Source: Geovibrio thiophilus
GTDB lineage: Bacteria > Chrysiogenota > Deferribacteres > Deferribacterales > Geovibrionaceae
Reading direction: 5' to 3'
Assembly (NCBI RefSeq): GCF_004087915.1
Contig: NZ_CP035108.1
Span: 1,054,001-1,118,000 of the forward strand
Length of the DNA stretch: 64,000 nt
Below are positions 38,046 through 46,382 of the stretch, in pieces (position 1 is the first letter of the stretch; each line of letters starts with the position of its first letter). Both the position numbers and the translations under genes were made by a program. The notes beneath the pieces were generated by a model. The model saw only the letters and a list, made by a program, of their open reading frames with translations, was not told where the DNA came from and did no database searches.

Positions 38046-38414
38046 GTGGCACGTATAGCTGGTGTTGATATTCCCAACAACAAAAAAGTTGAAATCGGAC
38101 TTACTCATATATATGGCGTAGGCCGTCATTTAGCCATGTCCATACTTAAGGAGACTAATATATCGCTTGAGAAAAGAATCGGTGACCTCACGGAAACCGA
38201 AATATCTGAAATCAGGCTTTATATTGAAGCCAACCTCAAGGTTGAGGGCGATCTCAGAAAAGACATCGCGCTTAACGTTAAAAGGCTCATGGAAATCAAC
38301 TGTTACAGAGGACAGAGGCACAAGATGCACCTCCCCTGCCGCGGTCAGAAAACCAGAAGCAACGCAAGAACCAGAAGGGGTCTTGCGGGCAAACGCGGTA
38401 TCAAGAGGAAGTAG
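38046..38414 (+). CDS. rpsM: Ribosomal protein S13
   Basis: A 122-residue protein with GTG start behind AAGGAGG. It starts [20 protein letters not shown] and ends with the basic [20 protein letters not shown]. It opens the alpha section. Confidence 0.98.
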   Translation: MARIAGVDIPNNKKVEIGLTHIYGVGRHLAMSILKETNISLEKRIGDLTETEISEIRLYIEANLKVEGDLRKDIALNVKRLMEINCYRGQRHKMHLPCRGQKTRSNARTRRGLAGKRGIKRK

Positions 38415-38427
38415 AGGGTAGTTCGAA

Positions 38428-38817
38428 ATGGCAAAAGCTAAAAAAACAGCTAAAAAACGCGACAGGAAAAATGTACCTAAAGGCGTCGCGCATATAAACT
38501 CAACCTTCAACAATACAATCGTTTCCTTTACCGACATGGGCGGTAATGTCATCTGCTGGTCTGCCGGCGGATGCAACGGTTTTAAAAACTCAAGGAAATC
38601 CACTCCTTTCGCCGCTCAGCTTTCCGCTGAGGCCGCTGCTAAAAAAGCAATGGAAAACGGCATGAGAGAAGTGGAGGTCAACGTTAAGGGACCCGGCTCC
38701 GGACGCGAAAGCGCCATCAGAGCGATTCAGGCTGCGGGAATCAAGATTACTCTCATCAGAGACGTAACCCCTGTTCCGCACAACGGATGCAGACCCCGTA
38801 AAAAGAGAAGAGTATAA
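38428..38817 (+). CDS. rpsK: Ribosomal protein S11
   Basis: A 129-residue protein with [20 protein letters not shown] and the [20 protein letters not shown] segment, ending [15 protein letters not shown]. The isoaspartate-prone N-G in PHNGCRP is conserved. Confidence 0.98.
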   Translation: MAKAKKTAKKRDRKNVPKGVAHINSTFNNTIVSFTDMGGNVICWSAGGCNGFKNSRKSTPFAAQLSAEAAAKKAMENGMREVEVNVKGPGSGRESAIRAIQAAGIKITLIRDVTPVPHNGCRPRKKRRV

Positions 38818-38832
38818 GGTTGGAGGTTCAAA

Positions 38833-39459
38833 TTGGCTAGGTATACAGGCGCAGTTTGCAAGCTCTGCAGGCGTGAAGGTACAAAACTTTACCTCAAAGG
38901 CGAGCGTTGCTATAAAGATAAATGCGGTATTGAGAAAAAAGCGTACCCTCCCGGCCAGCACGGTCAGCTCAGGAAAAAACTCAGCGACTACGGTCAGCAG
39001 CTTAGGGAAAAACAGAAAGTTAAAAGATTTTACGGTATCCTTGAAGCACAGTTCCGCCTTTACTTTGAAAAGGCAGCCAGAATGCAGGGCATTACCGGTG
39101 AAAATCTTCTTTCACTTCTTGAAAGAAGGCTGGATAACGTAGTCTACAGAGCAGGTTTTGCAGGAAGCCGCAAGGAAGCCAGACAGATGGTTCGCCATGC
39201 TCATTTCCTTGTAAACGGACGCAAGGTCAACATCCCCTCTTTCATAGTTAAAGCGGGTGAGGTTATCGAAGTTAGAGAAAAATCAGGCGATCACGTACGT
39301 GTGAAAGAGTGTCTTGACACTGCTGAAGGAAGAGGAATACCCGAGTGGCTGACTCTTGACAAAGACGGCAAGAAAACTCAGGTCGTTAGACTCCCTGAAA
39401 GGACTGATATAAACTACGAGATTCACGAACACCTTATAGTGGAACTGTACTCTAAGTAG
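38833..39459 (+). CDS. rpsD: Ribosomal protein S4, TTG start
   Basis: A 208-residue protein starting [20 protein letters not shown] from TTG, behind TTGGAGG. Four Cys (CKLC and CYKDKC) form the zinc site of C+ type S4. The S4 RNA-binding domain ([20 protein letters not shown]) is intact. S4 often represses the alpha operon. Confidence 0.97.
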   Translation: MARYTGAVCKLCRREGTKLYLKGERCYKDKCGIEKKAYPPGQHGQLRKKLSDYGQQLREKQKVKRFYGILEAQFRLYFEKAARMQGITGENLLSLLERRLDNVVYRAGFAGSRKEARQMVRHAHFLVNGRKVNIPSFIVKAGEVIEVREKSGDHVRVKECLDTAEGRGIPEWLTLDKDGKKTQVVRLPERTDINYEIHEHLIVELYSK

Positions 39460-39491
39460 TAAGTAGCTTAATGTAACCGGAGGACATCCGT

Positions 39492-40496
39492 ATGATCATC
39501 ATGAACTTTCATGAAATAATAAAGCCCAGGAAAATCGAGCCTGTAGGCGAAGTTACATCCAAATACGGAAAGTACGTAGCTGAACCCTATGAGAAAGGTT
39601 TCGGTATCACCGTGGGAAATGCTCTTCGCAGGGTGATGCTTTCCTCCATCGAAGGCACTGCTGTGGTGGGCGTTAAGATCGAGGGCGTTACCAACGAGTT
39701 CAGTACACTTCCGGGTGTTTACGAAGATATAGTTGACATAATTCTCAACCTTAAAGCGCTTGATCTTAAACTCGGCGTGCATGAGCAGAGAAGATTCTAC
39801 ATCAGGAAAAAAGGCGAAGGCCCTGTTACCTCCGGTGACATAAGAGGCGAAGGCCAGCTTGAAGTGCTTAATCCTGAGCAGATCATCTGCACCCTGACCG
39901 ATTCTGATACTGAGCTCTACATGGAGCTTCTCATTCAGAGAGGTCTTGGTTATGTTCCCGCTGAAGAATTTGAAAAGGATATAGACGAAGTTGACATGAT
40001 TCCCGTTGACGCGATTTTCTCGCCCATCAAAAGGGTAAACTACTTTGTCGAAAACGCGCGTGTCGGTCAGAGTACCGACTATGACAAGCTCATCATAGAA
40101 GTAGAGACAGACGGCTCCATCACTCCCGAGGACGCGATAGCTTTCGCCGCCAAGATAGTGAAGGATCATATGAACCTCTTCATCAACTTTGAAGAGCCCG
40201 AGGTTGAAGATTCCGATGTCGATGAATCCAGCAAGAACGATCAGCTTTTTGATCTTCTTGATAAGAGCATTGAGGAGCTTGAACTCTCCGTCAGGGCTTA
40301 TAACTGCCTGAAGAATGCCAACATCAAAACACTGGCTGAACTTTGCAGGAAGACGGACAGCGAAATGCTCAAAACTAAAAACTTCGGCCGCAAATCCCTT
40401 GAGGAGATCAAAAAAGTTCTCCACGAACTCGGTCTCGGACTGGGAATGGATCTTGAGGCTATAGGTTATGTGAATTCAGATTCGGAGGATGAATAG
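39492..40496 (+). CDS. rpoA: RNA polymerase alpha subunit
   Basis: The 334-residue protein has the dimerising N-terminal domain ([20 protein letters not shown]) and a complete C-terminal domain ([34 protein letters not shown]) for UP-element and activator contact. GGAGG lies eight bases before the ATG at 39492; a second Met four codons on is possible. Confidence 0.98.
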   Translation: MIIMNFHEIIKPRKIEPVGEVTSKYGKYVAEPYEKGFGITVGNALRRVMLSSIEGTAVVGVKIEGVTNEFSTLPGVYEDIVDIILNLKALDLKLGVHEQRRFYIRKKGEGPVTSGDIRGEGQLEVLNPEQIICTLTDSDTELYMELLIQRGLGYVPAEEFEKDIDEVDMIPVDAIFSPIKRVNYFVENARVGQSTDYDKLIIEVETDGSITPEDAIAFAAKIVKDHMNLFINFEEPEVEDSDVDESSKNDQLFDLLDKSIEELELSVRAYNCLKNANIKTLAELCRKTDSEMLKTKNFGRKSLEEIKKVLHELGLGLGMDLEAIGYVNSDSEDE

Positions 40497-40853
40497 ATGC
40501 GTCATAGAAAAAGCGGCAAAAAACTCGGCAGGCCGACGGCGCACAGATTCTCCATGCTCAGAAGTATGGCAGGTTTCCTGATTGAGCACGGCAGAATTGA
40601 GACAACCGTAACAAGAGCAAAAGCTCTCCGTTCGTTTGTCGAGCCCCTGATAACTTTCGGCAAGGTCGGCGACCTTTCAGCGAGAAGACTCGTGCTGAGA
40701 AGGCTCCCCAACAAAAAGGTAGTCAATCTCCTTTTTGATGAAGTGGCTCCGAAATTTAAAGAACGCCCCGGCGGTTACACCAGAATAGTCAAAACCGGCT
40801 ATCGCAAAGGCGATCAGGCGGATATGGCGATTATCGAGCTTGTTAAAGAGTAA
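40497..40853 (+). CDS. rplQ: Ribosomal protein L17
   Basis: A 118-residue protein, MRHRKSGKKLGRPTAHRFSM, ending RKGDQADMAIIELVKE. It starts at the base after the rpoA stop and ends the supercluster at a terminator. Confidence 0.98.
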   Translation: MRHRKSGKKLGRPTAHRFSMLRSMAGFLIEHGRIETTVTRAKALRSFVEPLITFGKVGDLSARRLVLRRLPNKKVVNLLFDEVAPKFKERPGGYTRIVKTGYRKGDQADMAIIELVKE

Positions 40854-40860
40854 GATATAT

Positions 40861-40890
40861 AAGGCGGTTCATTTGAGCCGCCTTTTTTTT
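40861..40890 (+). terminator. Rho-independent terminator after rplQ
   Basis: AAGGCGG pairs with CCGCCTT, with a T-G pair and further pairs toward an ATTT loop, followed by eight T residues. It ends a transcription unit that appears to run from 21.9 kb. The remaining 40891-41227 is AT-rich and holds only the promoter below. Confidence 0.95.
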
Positions 40891-41113
40891 CGCCTGACGG
40901 CGGTCTGACAGCTTCGGTGTTCCTTTGATTATAAGTTTCTGATTTTTTTTCATCTTTTAAGTCTGGCAGTATTTGTTGTCAAACTTACATTCTTTCTTCT
41001 TCGTAGCCTCAAGCCTCATTAACTTACGACTTTATGATTTCTGGCTTTCAATGTTATACAGAGCATAGCTTTTTACTTATATGAGCATGTAAAATTTGTG
41101 TCAAAAAATATAT

Positions 41114-41141
41114 TTGCTCTTTTGTCTAAATGGTTTATACT
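41114..41141 (+). promoter_or_regulatory. Candidate promoter of the class II aldolase gene
   Basis: TTGCTC (41114-41119) and TATACT (41136-41141) are 16 bases apart. The ~80-base leader that follows has no obvious hairpin. No other gene-like signal is seen in 40891-41227. Confidence 0.5.
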
Positions 41142-41227
41142 TCCGATAACATATATAAAGCTGTTCTGTAAAACACTTAGACTCAAAACAGAACACAGCG
41201 GTCACTAATTAAACGGCGGGTATTTGG

Positions 41228-41800
41228 ATGGGAACAGCAGTGAAGGCTGAAATTTCAAAGTTCGGCAGAAAGCTTGTTGAAAACGGACTTACAACTTCAT
41301 TTTTCGGTAATATATCGGCTTATGAAAACGGTGTGCTCTATGCCACGAAAACAGGCTCAATGCTTGATGAGCTTGAAGATGATAATATTGTTGAGGTATA
41401 TCTTGATAATGCCTGTCCCAATGACAAGCTGGCGACAACAGAACTCTGTGTTCACCGAAAAATAATTAAGGAAACAGGAGCAAAAAGGGTGATGCACGCC
41501 CATACTGTTTTCTCAATCTTAGCCGGGGACTTTTTTAAGGAAGCCGCGTGCTTCAGCGCTGCGGAGATTCTCCCGTTTCTTAAATACGTTCCTGTTGTTA
41601 CAGGAAAAAGCGGTACGGATGAACTGGCTGAAAGCGTTGCGGAAGGGCTTACTATGAACAAAATTGTCATTGTGAAGGATCACGGGGTATTTGCCGTGGG
41701 TGACACGCTTAAAGAATGTTATGTATATATCTCCGGTCTGGAGTTTTATGCCAAAGCGCTTCTGATGAAAAAGCTTTTCATGAAGAACGGAATTATCTGA
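41228..41800 (+). CDS. Class II aldolase/adducin family protein
   Basis: The 190-residue protein has the fold signatures FFGNIS near residue 25, TTELCVHRKI (acid), the zinc pair in MHAHTVF and the third His in KDHGVFAVGDTLKE. Relatives cleave L-fuculose- or L-rhamnulose-1-phosphate or, as MtnB, dehydrate methylthioribulose-1-phosphate. It is shorter than FucA and has no sugar or methionine-salvage neighbours, so the substrate is not assigned. It converges on the next gene, with stop codons overlapping by eight bases and no terminator between. Confidence 0.85.
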   Translation: MGTAVKAEISKFGRKLVENGLTTSFFGNISAYENGVLYATKTGSMLDELEDDNIVEVYLDNACPNDKLATTELCVHRKIIKETGAKRVMHAHTVFSILAGDFFKEAACFSAAEILPFLKYVPVVTGKSGTDELAESVAEGLTMNKIVIVKDHGVFAVGDTLKECYVYISGLEFYAKALLMKKLFMKNGII

Positions 41801-42539
41801 GATAGAACAGCAGGAAAAGGATGCCTAAAACAGTCAGTATGTTGATGAGCACACTGGCAAACCTGTCCTTTTCAGCCTTGTTTCTGAAAACCTCGTGCTC
41901 CTGTATGAGTCTGCCCTGATTTTTGATGGTTTCCTCAATCATGTAGCGTTCCCGCAGGAGTTCTCTTATGAACTTGCTGATGTCGATTTCGTCGACCTTT
42001 GAGCGGTTCATATGTTCATGGAGATTCATGCAGAGAACGGCTTCCATTGTCCCTTCATATGGCAGTCCGTTATTTTCCTTGAAATCAAATCCGAAATTTA
42101 AGAAGAAGTGTACGGCTTTTTTTCTCTCCTCTTCATCAGGAAGGAAGGATGAGGAAATATTGACTATGTCTACCATGTAGTTAGGGTATTTTACTATCAT
42201 CCATCGGATGATCTCGTTAAGTGCGAAGGTTCCCACTCCCTTGTCTCTTATACTTGAACCAATCATCATTCTGGGACCTGCGGCGATGGTTACAGTTTCC
42301 CTGTTGGCGTCCGCTGTGGCTGTGAATCTGTTGGTTTTATCATCAAGAGGGGATGTTTTGGAAGGGTCTTCATCGGGCACACCGCTGAGGAGCTCGTCTT
42401 TTATAATCGGTGTAACATCCACACTGATGGTTTCCGAGTGACCATGCTTCTTTGTTCGTACATTTACCATGACGTAAGCAAATACACGGTCGCCTGCGCC
42501 GAGCTTTTGTTTAACTCTTATAAGTTTGATATTGTTCAT
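41793..42539 (-). CDS. GNAT-like protein with C-terminal membrane anchor (function unknown)
   Basis: The 248-residue protein contains a segment resembling an acetyltransferase acetyl-CoA motif, SSIRDKGVGTFALNEIIRWM, followed by a strand and HFFLNFGFDF as in motif B. A ~40-residue charged helix follows (RELLRERYMIEETIKNQGRL) and the protein ends in one hydrophobic stretch, ASVLINILTVLGILFLLFYL, with a single Arg after it. That is the layout of a tail-anchored protein facing the cytoplasm. The N-terminal ~100 residues are not recognised. It is five bases downstream of the unknown gene at 42545, so the two form an operon. The GNAT call is from motif shape only. Confidence 0.7.
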   Translation of the reverse strand: MNNIKLIRVKQKLGAGDRVFAYVMVNVRTKKHGHSETISVDVTPIIKDELLSGVPDEDPSKTSPLDDKTNRFTATADANRETVTIAAGPRMMIGSSIRDKGVGTFALNEIIRWMIVKYPNYMVDIVNISSSFLPDEEERKKAVHFFLNFGFDFKENNGLPYEGTMEAVLCMNLHEHMNRSKVDEIDISKFIRELLRERYMIEETIKNQGRLIQEHEVFRNKAEKDRFASVLINILTVLGILFLLFYLR

Positions 42540-42544
42540 TTTAC

Positions 42545-43120
42545 CTACTTGCTGAAAAGTCTTTTCAATCTCCCCATGAGAGAAGCGTCTTCAATCACCA
42601 GCGGTATAATATGGCTTCTCAGGGCTGTGTTTTTCCTGATGTTGGGAACAACAACAGACACAGCGTTAAGATAGTGCATATCAAGACTGCTGTCCAGTCT
42701 TTGAGTGCTTATTCCGTTTTCCATCAGTTTTGATATGAAGTTACGGATGATAGCGTTAAGCACTGTGATGTTTTTAAGATTTTTAGCAAGTATATCCTGA
42801 ATGCTCTGTTTTTTTGTGAGGAAATCCCTCATATTTTTGTCAGAAAGGTGTCTTCTGGCAAACGATCTGTATTTGCCGAGACTGTGACCCAGAACATGAA
42901 CCATAAGCAGGTTGAAGTAGTGGATAAAGAAAATATACTTATACTCCGCAACAGGATCAGTCTGCAAAGAGCCTGAACCTATGGAAGGTCTTTCGGGCAA
43001 AACCGACAGGACATCCTCATTGATCCACACCCATAGAAGCTTGGAAAAATCATCCAGTTCCATGAGAACGTCTCCGTCAAGAATGTCAAAATTTTCGATT
43101 TCAAGGCTGGCTTTGTCCAT
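42545..43120 (-). CDS. Unknown 191-aa protein, operon with the GNAT-like gene
   Basis: I do not recognise this protein. It is mainly helical by appearance, with an acidic N-terminus (MDKASLEIENFDILDGDVLM), one hydrophobic stretch (YIFFIHYFNLLMVHVLGHSL) that is too polar-flanked to be a certain membrane span, and a basic C-terminus GRLKRLFSK. There are no Cys pairs or nucleotide motifs. GAGG lies ahead of the ATG. Its only visible partner is the membrane-anchored GNAT-like protein directly downstream. Confidence 0.65.
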   Translation of the reverse strand: MDKASLEIENFDILDGDVLMELDDFSKLLWVWINEDVLSVLPERPSIGSGSLQTDPVAEYKYIFFIHYFNLLMVHVLGHSLGKYRSFARRHLSDKNMRDFLTKKQSIQDILAKNLKNITVLNAIIRNFISKLMENGISTQRLDSSLDMHYLNAVSVVVPNIRKNTALRSHIIPLVIEDASLMGRLKRLFSK

Positions 43121-43139
43121 TAACTACCTCATATAAAAT

Positions 43140-43167
43140 CATATCCCCTCAAATGCGAGGGGATATG
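43140..43167 (-). promoter_or_regulatory. Perfect hairpin in the leader of the 42.5-43.1 kb operon
   Basis: CATATCCCCTC (43140-43150) pairs perfectly over 11 bases with GAGGGGATATG (43157-43167) around AAATGC, ending 19 bases before the start codon. TATAATTATAC-like sequence lies further upstream (43178-43191 on the minus strand reads TTATTATACGTATAAT). It may be an operator or an attenuator; the short T-rich run after it on the minus strand (ATTTTAT) is weak. Confidence 0.5.
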
Positions 43168-43271
43168 CGAAAGATAATTATACGTATAATAACGGAGAAT
43201 GGAAGAAAATTAAAAAGGAGCATGCTGAGTTTCAGATAAAATTTATTGGCTTAACAGCACTTAGGAAAATG

Positions 43272-43300
43272 TTGAAGAGCTGCGTAAAGTCCTGTATAAA
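43272..43300 (+). promoter_or_regulatory. Promoter placed for a leaderless PilZ-gene mRNA
   Basis: TTGAAG (43272-43277) and TATAAA (43295-43300) are 17 bases apart, and the -10 ends six bases before the ATG at 43307. There is no Shine-Dalgarno sequence. The spacing is the same as at the ABC operon (5070 to 5077). Confidence 0.55.
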
Positions 43301-43306
43301 AAACTT

Positions 43307-43987
43307 ATGGCAGAACTGATAAATGATTTCGATAAACTTTTTACTGTAAATACGAAAATTACTCTCATCGTTACAAACGGAGACTATGCGGGGAGTTATG
43401 ATTCGAGAGTCGAGGATTTTGACCGTGACGGAAGCATACTTGCCGCAATGCCCTCCAGCGGAGGCATACCTGTTCCCCTCATCCCCGGGACAAAGGCGGA
43501 AGTGAGCTTCATGGGACCGGACAGCAGATACAGATTTGAGACCGCTGTTCTCGGGAGAGTTAAAACCGGATCAATATATTTACTCAAGCTGCGCAGACCC
43601 GAACAGCTTGAACGCAACCAGCTCAGGGATTTTTTCAGGGTTTCCACAAGGATAAAGGGGAGCATAGCTCTGTTTCATCCTTCTTCACCGGGTGAAAAAA
43701 CAAGCGTGCCGTATGATTCCGCAGAGTGCACAATCGTCGATCTCTCCGGCGGAGGGTGCAGGCTTATCACTGAGGCGGAAACAGCTAAGGGGCAGCACGT
43801 GAGCGTGGATTTATCGGAGATGCTGGGAAAGGGGCAGGTTCTGCACGGCAAGGTGATACGCACAGTCCGCCTTGAGGGGAAGAATCAGATAAGCGTGGAG
43901 TTCTATTTTAAGAAAGAATCCGAGCGCAACCAGCTGATCAAATACGTTTTCAAACGTCAGATAGAGCTTAAGCAGATTAGGGGATAG
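43307..43987 (+). CDS. PilZ-domain cyclic-di-GMP receptor with YcgR-like N-terminal domain
   Basis: The 226-residue protein has a beta-rich N-terminal half of the PilZN/YcgR type (TKITLIVTNGDYAGSYDSRV) and a C-terminal PilZ domain. The nucleotide-binding residues are visible: RxxxR in RNQLRDFFRVSTRI near residue 103 and DxSxxG in IVDLSGGGCRL near residue 145. YcgR-type proteins adjust flagellar motor output; others act on pili or exopolysaccharide. The target here cannot be assigned. It converges with larE, with an 11-base overlap of the 3' ends. Confidence 0.9.
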   Translation: MAELINDFDKLFTVNTKITLIVTNGDYAGSYDSRVEDFDRDGSILAAMPSSGGIPVPLIPGTKAEVSFMGPDSRYRFETAVLGRVKTGSIYLLKLRRPEQLERNQLRDFFRVSTRIKGSIALFHPSSPGEKTSVPYDSAECTIVDLSGGGCRLITEAETAKGQHVSVDLSEMLGKGQVLHGKVIRTVRLEGKNQISVEFYFKKESERNQLIKYVFKRQIELKQIRG

Positions 43988-44675
43988 CTTTTTTCAGTGC
44001 CGTACTGAGTTTGCGGAGCTGTTCCGCATTCAGCGCCTTAGGGCGTTTAAACAGTACTCTGGGTGGGTTATCAAACAGGCGCATGCGTATCCCGTCAAAC
44101 TCGTCTCTCAGACCGTTCTCGGCGGTTTCCACAGCTCTCAGCCTGTCTTTTGTTATTATGCCGTTTATCCTTGTCGCCACGCAGGAATCGTTGGGGAATA
44201 CGAAACCGTCAGCGATGAGCGGTGCTATTGTTTTGTGCACAAATTCCTTTCCCAGCTCGTTATCCAGCAGGGGAGAGACAATGCCGTATTCTATTAAGGC
44301 TGCCATTCCCGGACGGTACTCCTTGGTGTCTTCTATGTTCGTGCCGTCAAAGATATGCTCAATGCCTTTTTCTATGGCTGTTTCGGTGATGGACTTGAGA
44401 ATCTCTCTCTTACAGACATAGCACCTGTTGGGCTTGTTTTCCAGAAACTCGTCAGTGATATTCAGCTTTTTTGAGACCCACTGCACACCCAGACGGGAGG
44501 CTGTTTTACGGGCGTTTTCCACCTGATACCAGAAGATGTGCGGAGATTCCATGGTAACGGCGACAACATTGTCCGCTCCGAGATACTCAGCCGCCAGCAT
44601 TAGAACTGCCGTGCTGTCCGCGCCGCCGCTGAAGGCGACTATTGCTTTGCCGAACTTTTCAAAATACCGATTCAA
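43977..44675 (-). CDS. larE: LarE-like ATP-dependent sulfur transferase
   Basis: LarE adenylates and thiolates the pyridinium dicarboxylate precursor of the nickel-pincer cofactor. The PP-loop is AFSGGADSTAVL near the N-terminus. Cysteines are present at NRCYVCKREIL and SCVATRI; the last is at the place of the sacrificial Cys, and the CxxC pair makes a three-Cys set as in Fe-S LarE forms. I place the start at TTG 44675, overlapping the mnmA stop by 17 bases, because it gives a normal-length N-terminus (LNRYFEKFGKAIVAF). An ATG at 44705 is the alternative. No larB, larC or lactate racemase is visible, so a different thiolation substrate is possible. Confidence 0.85.
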   Translation of the reverse strand: MNRYFEKFGKAIVAFSGGADSTAVLMLAAEYLGADNVVAVTMESPHIFWYQVENARKTASRLGVQWVSKKLNITDEFLENKPNRCYVCKREILKSITETAIEKGIEHIFDGTNIEDTKEYRPGMAALIEYGIVSPLLDNELGKEFVHKTIAPLIADGFVFPNDSCVATRINGIITKDRLRAVETAENGLRDEFDGIRMRLFDNPPRVLFKRPKALNAEQLRKLSTALKKAIP

Positions 44676-45693
44676 TAAAACCGCCGCCAAGCAGCACCTC
44701 GTCATCATATACCGCCGCGACCTGCCCCGGCGCGGGGGAAAACTGCGGTTCGTCAAAAAGCAGCACTGCCTTGTCTTCGGGGAGGATCTCAAGGGTGCAT
44801 GGAGCTTCCGTCATTCTGTACCTTAGGCGGGCTTTCGCCCTGCGGATATAGCTGTCTGCGCCTGCAAAGACACAGTCTTTCAGCTTTACGCCCCGTTTTG
44901 CTGATTCTTCTTTGACACCCAGATGCACATCGCCCGTTTTCGGGTCTATGGAACTTACGTAAAGCGGCTCGTGATAGCCGATGCCCAATCCCTTTCTCTG
45001 TCCGACGGTGTAGAAGACTATGCCGTCATGCTGCTTCAGGGGTTTGCCGTCGAGTATGAAGTTTCCTTTCTTTATATCCTTATCCTTAAGCTTTGCACGA
45101 AGGTAATCCCTGTAGTCGCCGCCCATGAGGAAACAGACTTCCTGACTGTCTTTTTTATCCGCAACCGCAAGACCGTAGTTTTTTGCCAGTTCCCGCGTCC
45201 GGCTCTTTGTCATCTCTCCAAGAGGAAAGCGGACCACATCAAGCTGATAAGGCTCCATCAGACATAAATAATAGGACTGATCCTTATTTTTATCCAGCCC
45301 TTTTGCCACAAGCTTTCTGCCGCCGCGCTCAGCTATGCGGGCGTAGTGTCCGGAGATAAGCGCCGTGCAGCCCTCCGCCTTCATCTCTCTGTACAGGTAG
45401 TTGAATTTCGCCCCGTGGTTGCAGTGGCAGCAGGGGTTAGGGGTTTTGCCCAGCTTATATGTGCGGATGAAGTAGGATATGACATCCTCTCCGAAGAATT
45501 TGCGGCAGTCAGCGGCATACCACTTTATACCGAGCTGTTTTGCGCAGGCTTCGGCGTCCTCAAGGGCTTTTTCCTGCCCGTCAAAAAGATGCAGGGTGAC
45601 TCCTGTCACATCGTAACCCTGTTCAAGCATAAGCATGGCGCAGGTCGTGCTGTCCACACCGCCGCTCATCGCCACCATTACTTTTTCTTTCAT
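44659..45693 (-). CDS. mnmA: tRNA-specific 2-thiouridylase MnmA
   Basis: The enzyme thiolates U34 of tRNA-Lys, -Glu and -Gln. The 344-residue protein starts MKEKVMVAMSGGVDSTTCAM (PP-loop SGGVDS) behind AAGGAAA. The first catalytic Cys lies in TPNPCCHCN and the second in DSQEVCFL. The C-terminal domain includes GQRKGLGIGYHEPLYV and ends in FSPAPGQVAAVYDDEVLLGG. An upstream in-frame Met at 45735 has no family support. It overlaps larE, making a small sulfur-transfer operon. Confidence 0.95.
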   Translation of the reverse strand: MKEKVMVAMSGGVDSTTCAMLMLEQGYDVTGVTLHLFDGQEKALEDAEACAKQLGIKWYAADCRKFFGEDVISYFIRTYKLGKTPNPCCHCNHGAKFNYLYREMKAEGCTALISGHYARIAERGGRKLVAKGLDKNKDQSYYLCLMEPYQLDVVRFPLGEMTKSRTRELAKNYGLAVADKKDSQEVCFLMGGDYRDYLRAKLKDKDIKKGNFILDGKPLKQHDGIVFYTVGQRKGLGIGYHEPLYVSSIDPKTGDVHLGVKEESAKRGVKLKDCVFAGADSYIRRAKARLRYRMTEAPCTLEILPEDKAVLLFDEPQFSPAPGQVAAVYDDEVLLGGGFIESVF

Positions 45694-45768
45694 GTATTTT
45701 CCTTTCTTTACTTTTTTAATACGGGATGCTAGCACTTATTATGAACAGTATGTATTAAAAGGGATTTG

Positions 45769-46368
45769 ATGAAAGTTTCAACTGTTATTTTCGATTTCGG
45801 CGGAGTGATAGCCGAGGAAGGCTGGGCAAAAGGGGTGAGGATAATCGCCGCAAAATGCGGTCATGAGCCTGAGAGCTTCTTTGAACTCTGTGTTCAGGCT
45901 ATCCACGATACAGGCTTCTGCTTGGGTAAGGTTGACGAATACGGCTACTGGACTCATGTGAAGACACTGATCAACCTTCCTATGAGCGCCACGGAACTGA
46001 AAAATGAGATACTCCCCAGATTTGTTGTACGCCCGTATGTAATTGAAATGGCTGAAAATCTTGGCAGAAAATACAGGACAGCAATCTTAAGTGACCAGAC
46101 TCACTGGCTGGACGAGCTGAACGAAAGAGACGGTTTTTTCAAGAGTTTTCAGCACGTTTTTAACTCCTATCATGACGGAAACAGCAAGCAGAGCCCCTCA
46201 TATTTTACAGAAACATGTAATAAGCTGAACATTTTTCCGCAGGAAGCGGTGTTTATTGATGATAATAAGGGAAATATCGCCCGTGCGCTCGGCGTGGGGA
46301 TGAATGCCGTACTGTATGAAACCTTTGAGCAGACGGCTGATGAACTGAAAAAATATGTGGAAATTTAG
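45769..46368 (+). CDS. HAD-family hydrolase (subfamily IA)
   Basis: The 199-residue protein has motif I as VIFDFGGVIAEEGW, motif II as AILSDQTHWL, a lysine in KQSPSYF and motif IV as FIDDNKGNIARA. Only the first Asp of the usual DxD is present (DFGG), as in the YihX-type glucose-1-phosphate phosphatase branch. Start at ATG 45769, behind AAGGG, is chosen over the adjacent TTG. Substrate unknown. It precedes the isochorismatase gene by 14 bases and probably shares its transcript. Confidence 0.88.
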   Translation: MKVSTVIFDFGGVIAEEGWAKGVRIIAAKCGHEPESFFELCVQAIHDTGFCLGKVDEYGYWTHVKTLINLPMSATELKNEILPRFVVRPYVIEMAENLGRKYRTAILSDQTHWLDELNERDGFFKSFQHVFNSYHDGNSKQSPSYFTETCNKLNIFPQEAVFIDDNKGNIARALGVGMNAVLYETFEQTADELKKYVEI

Positions 46369-46382
46369 TACGGAGGTTGCTT

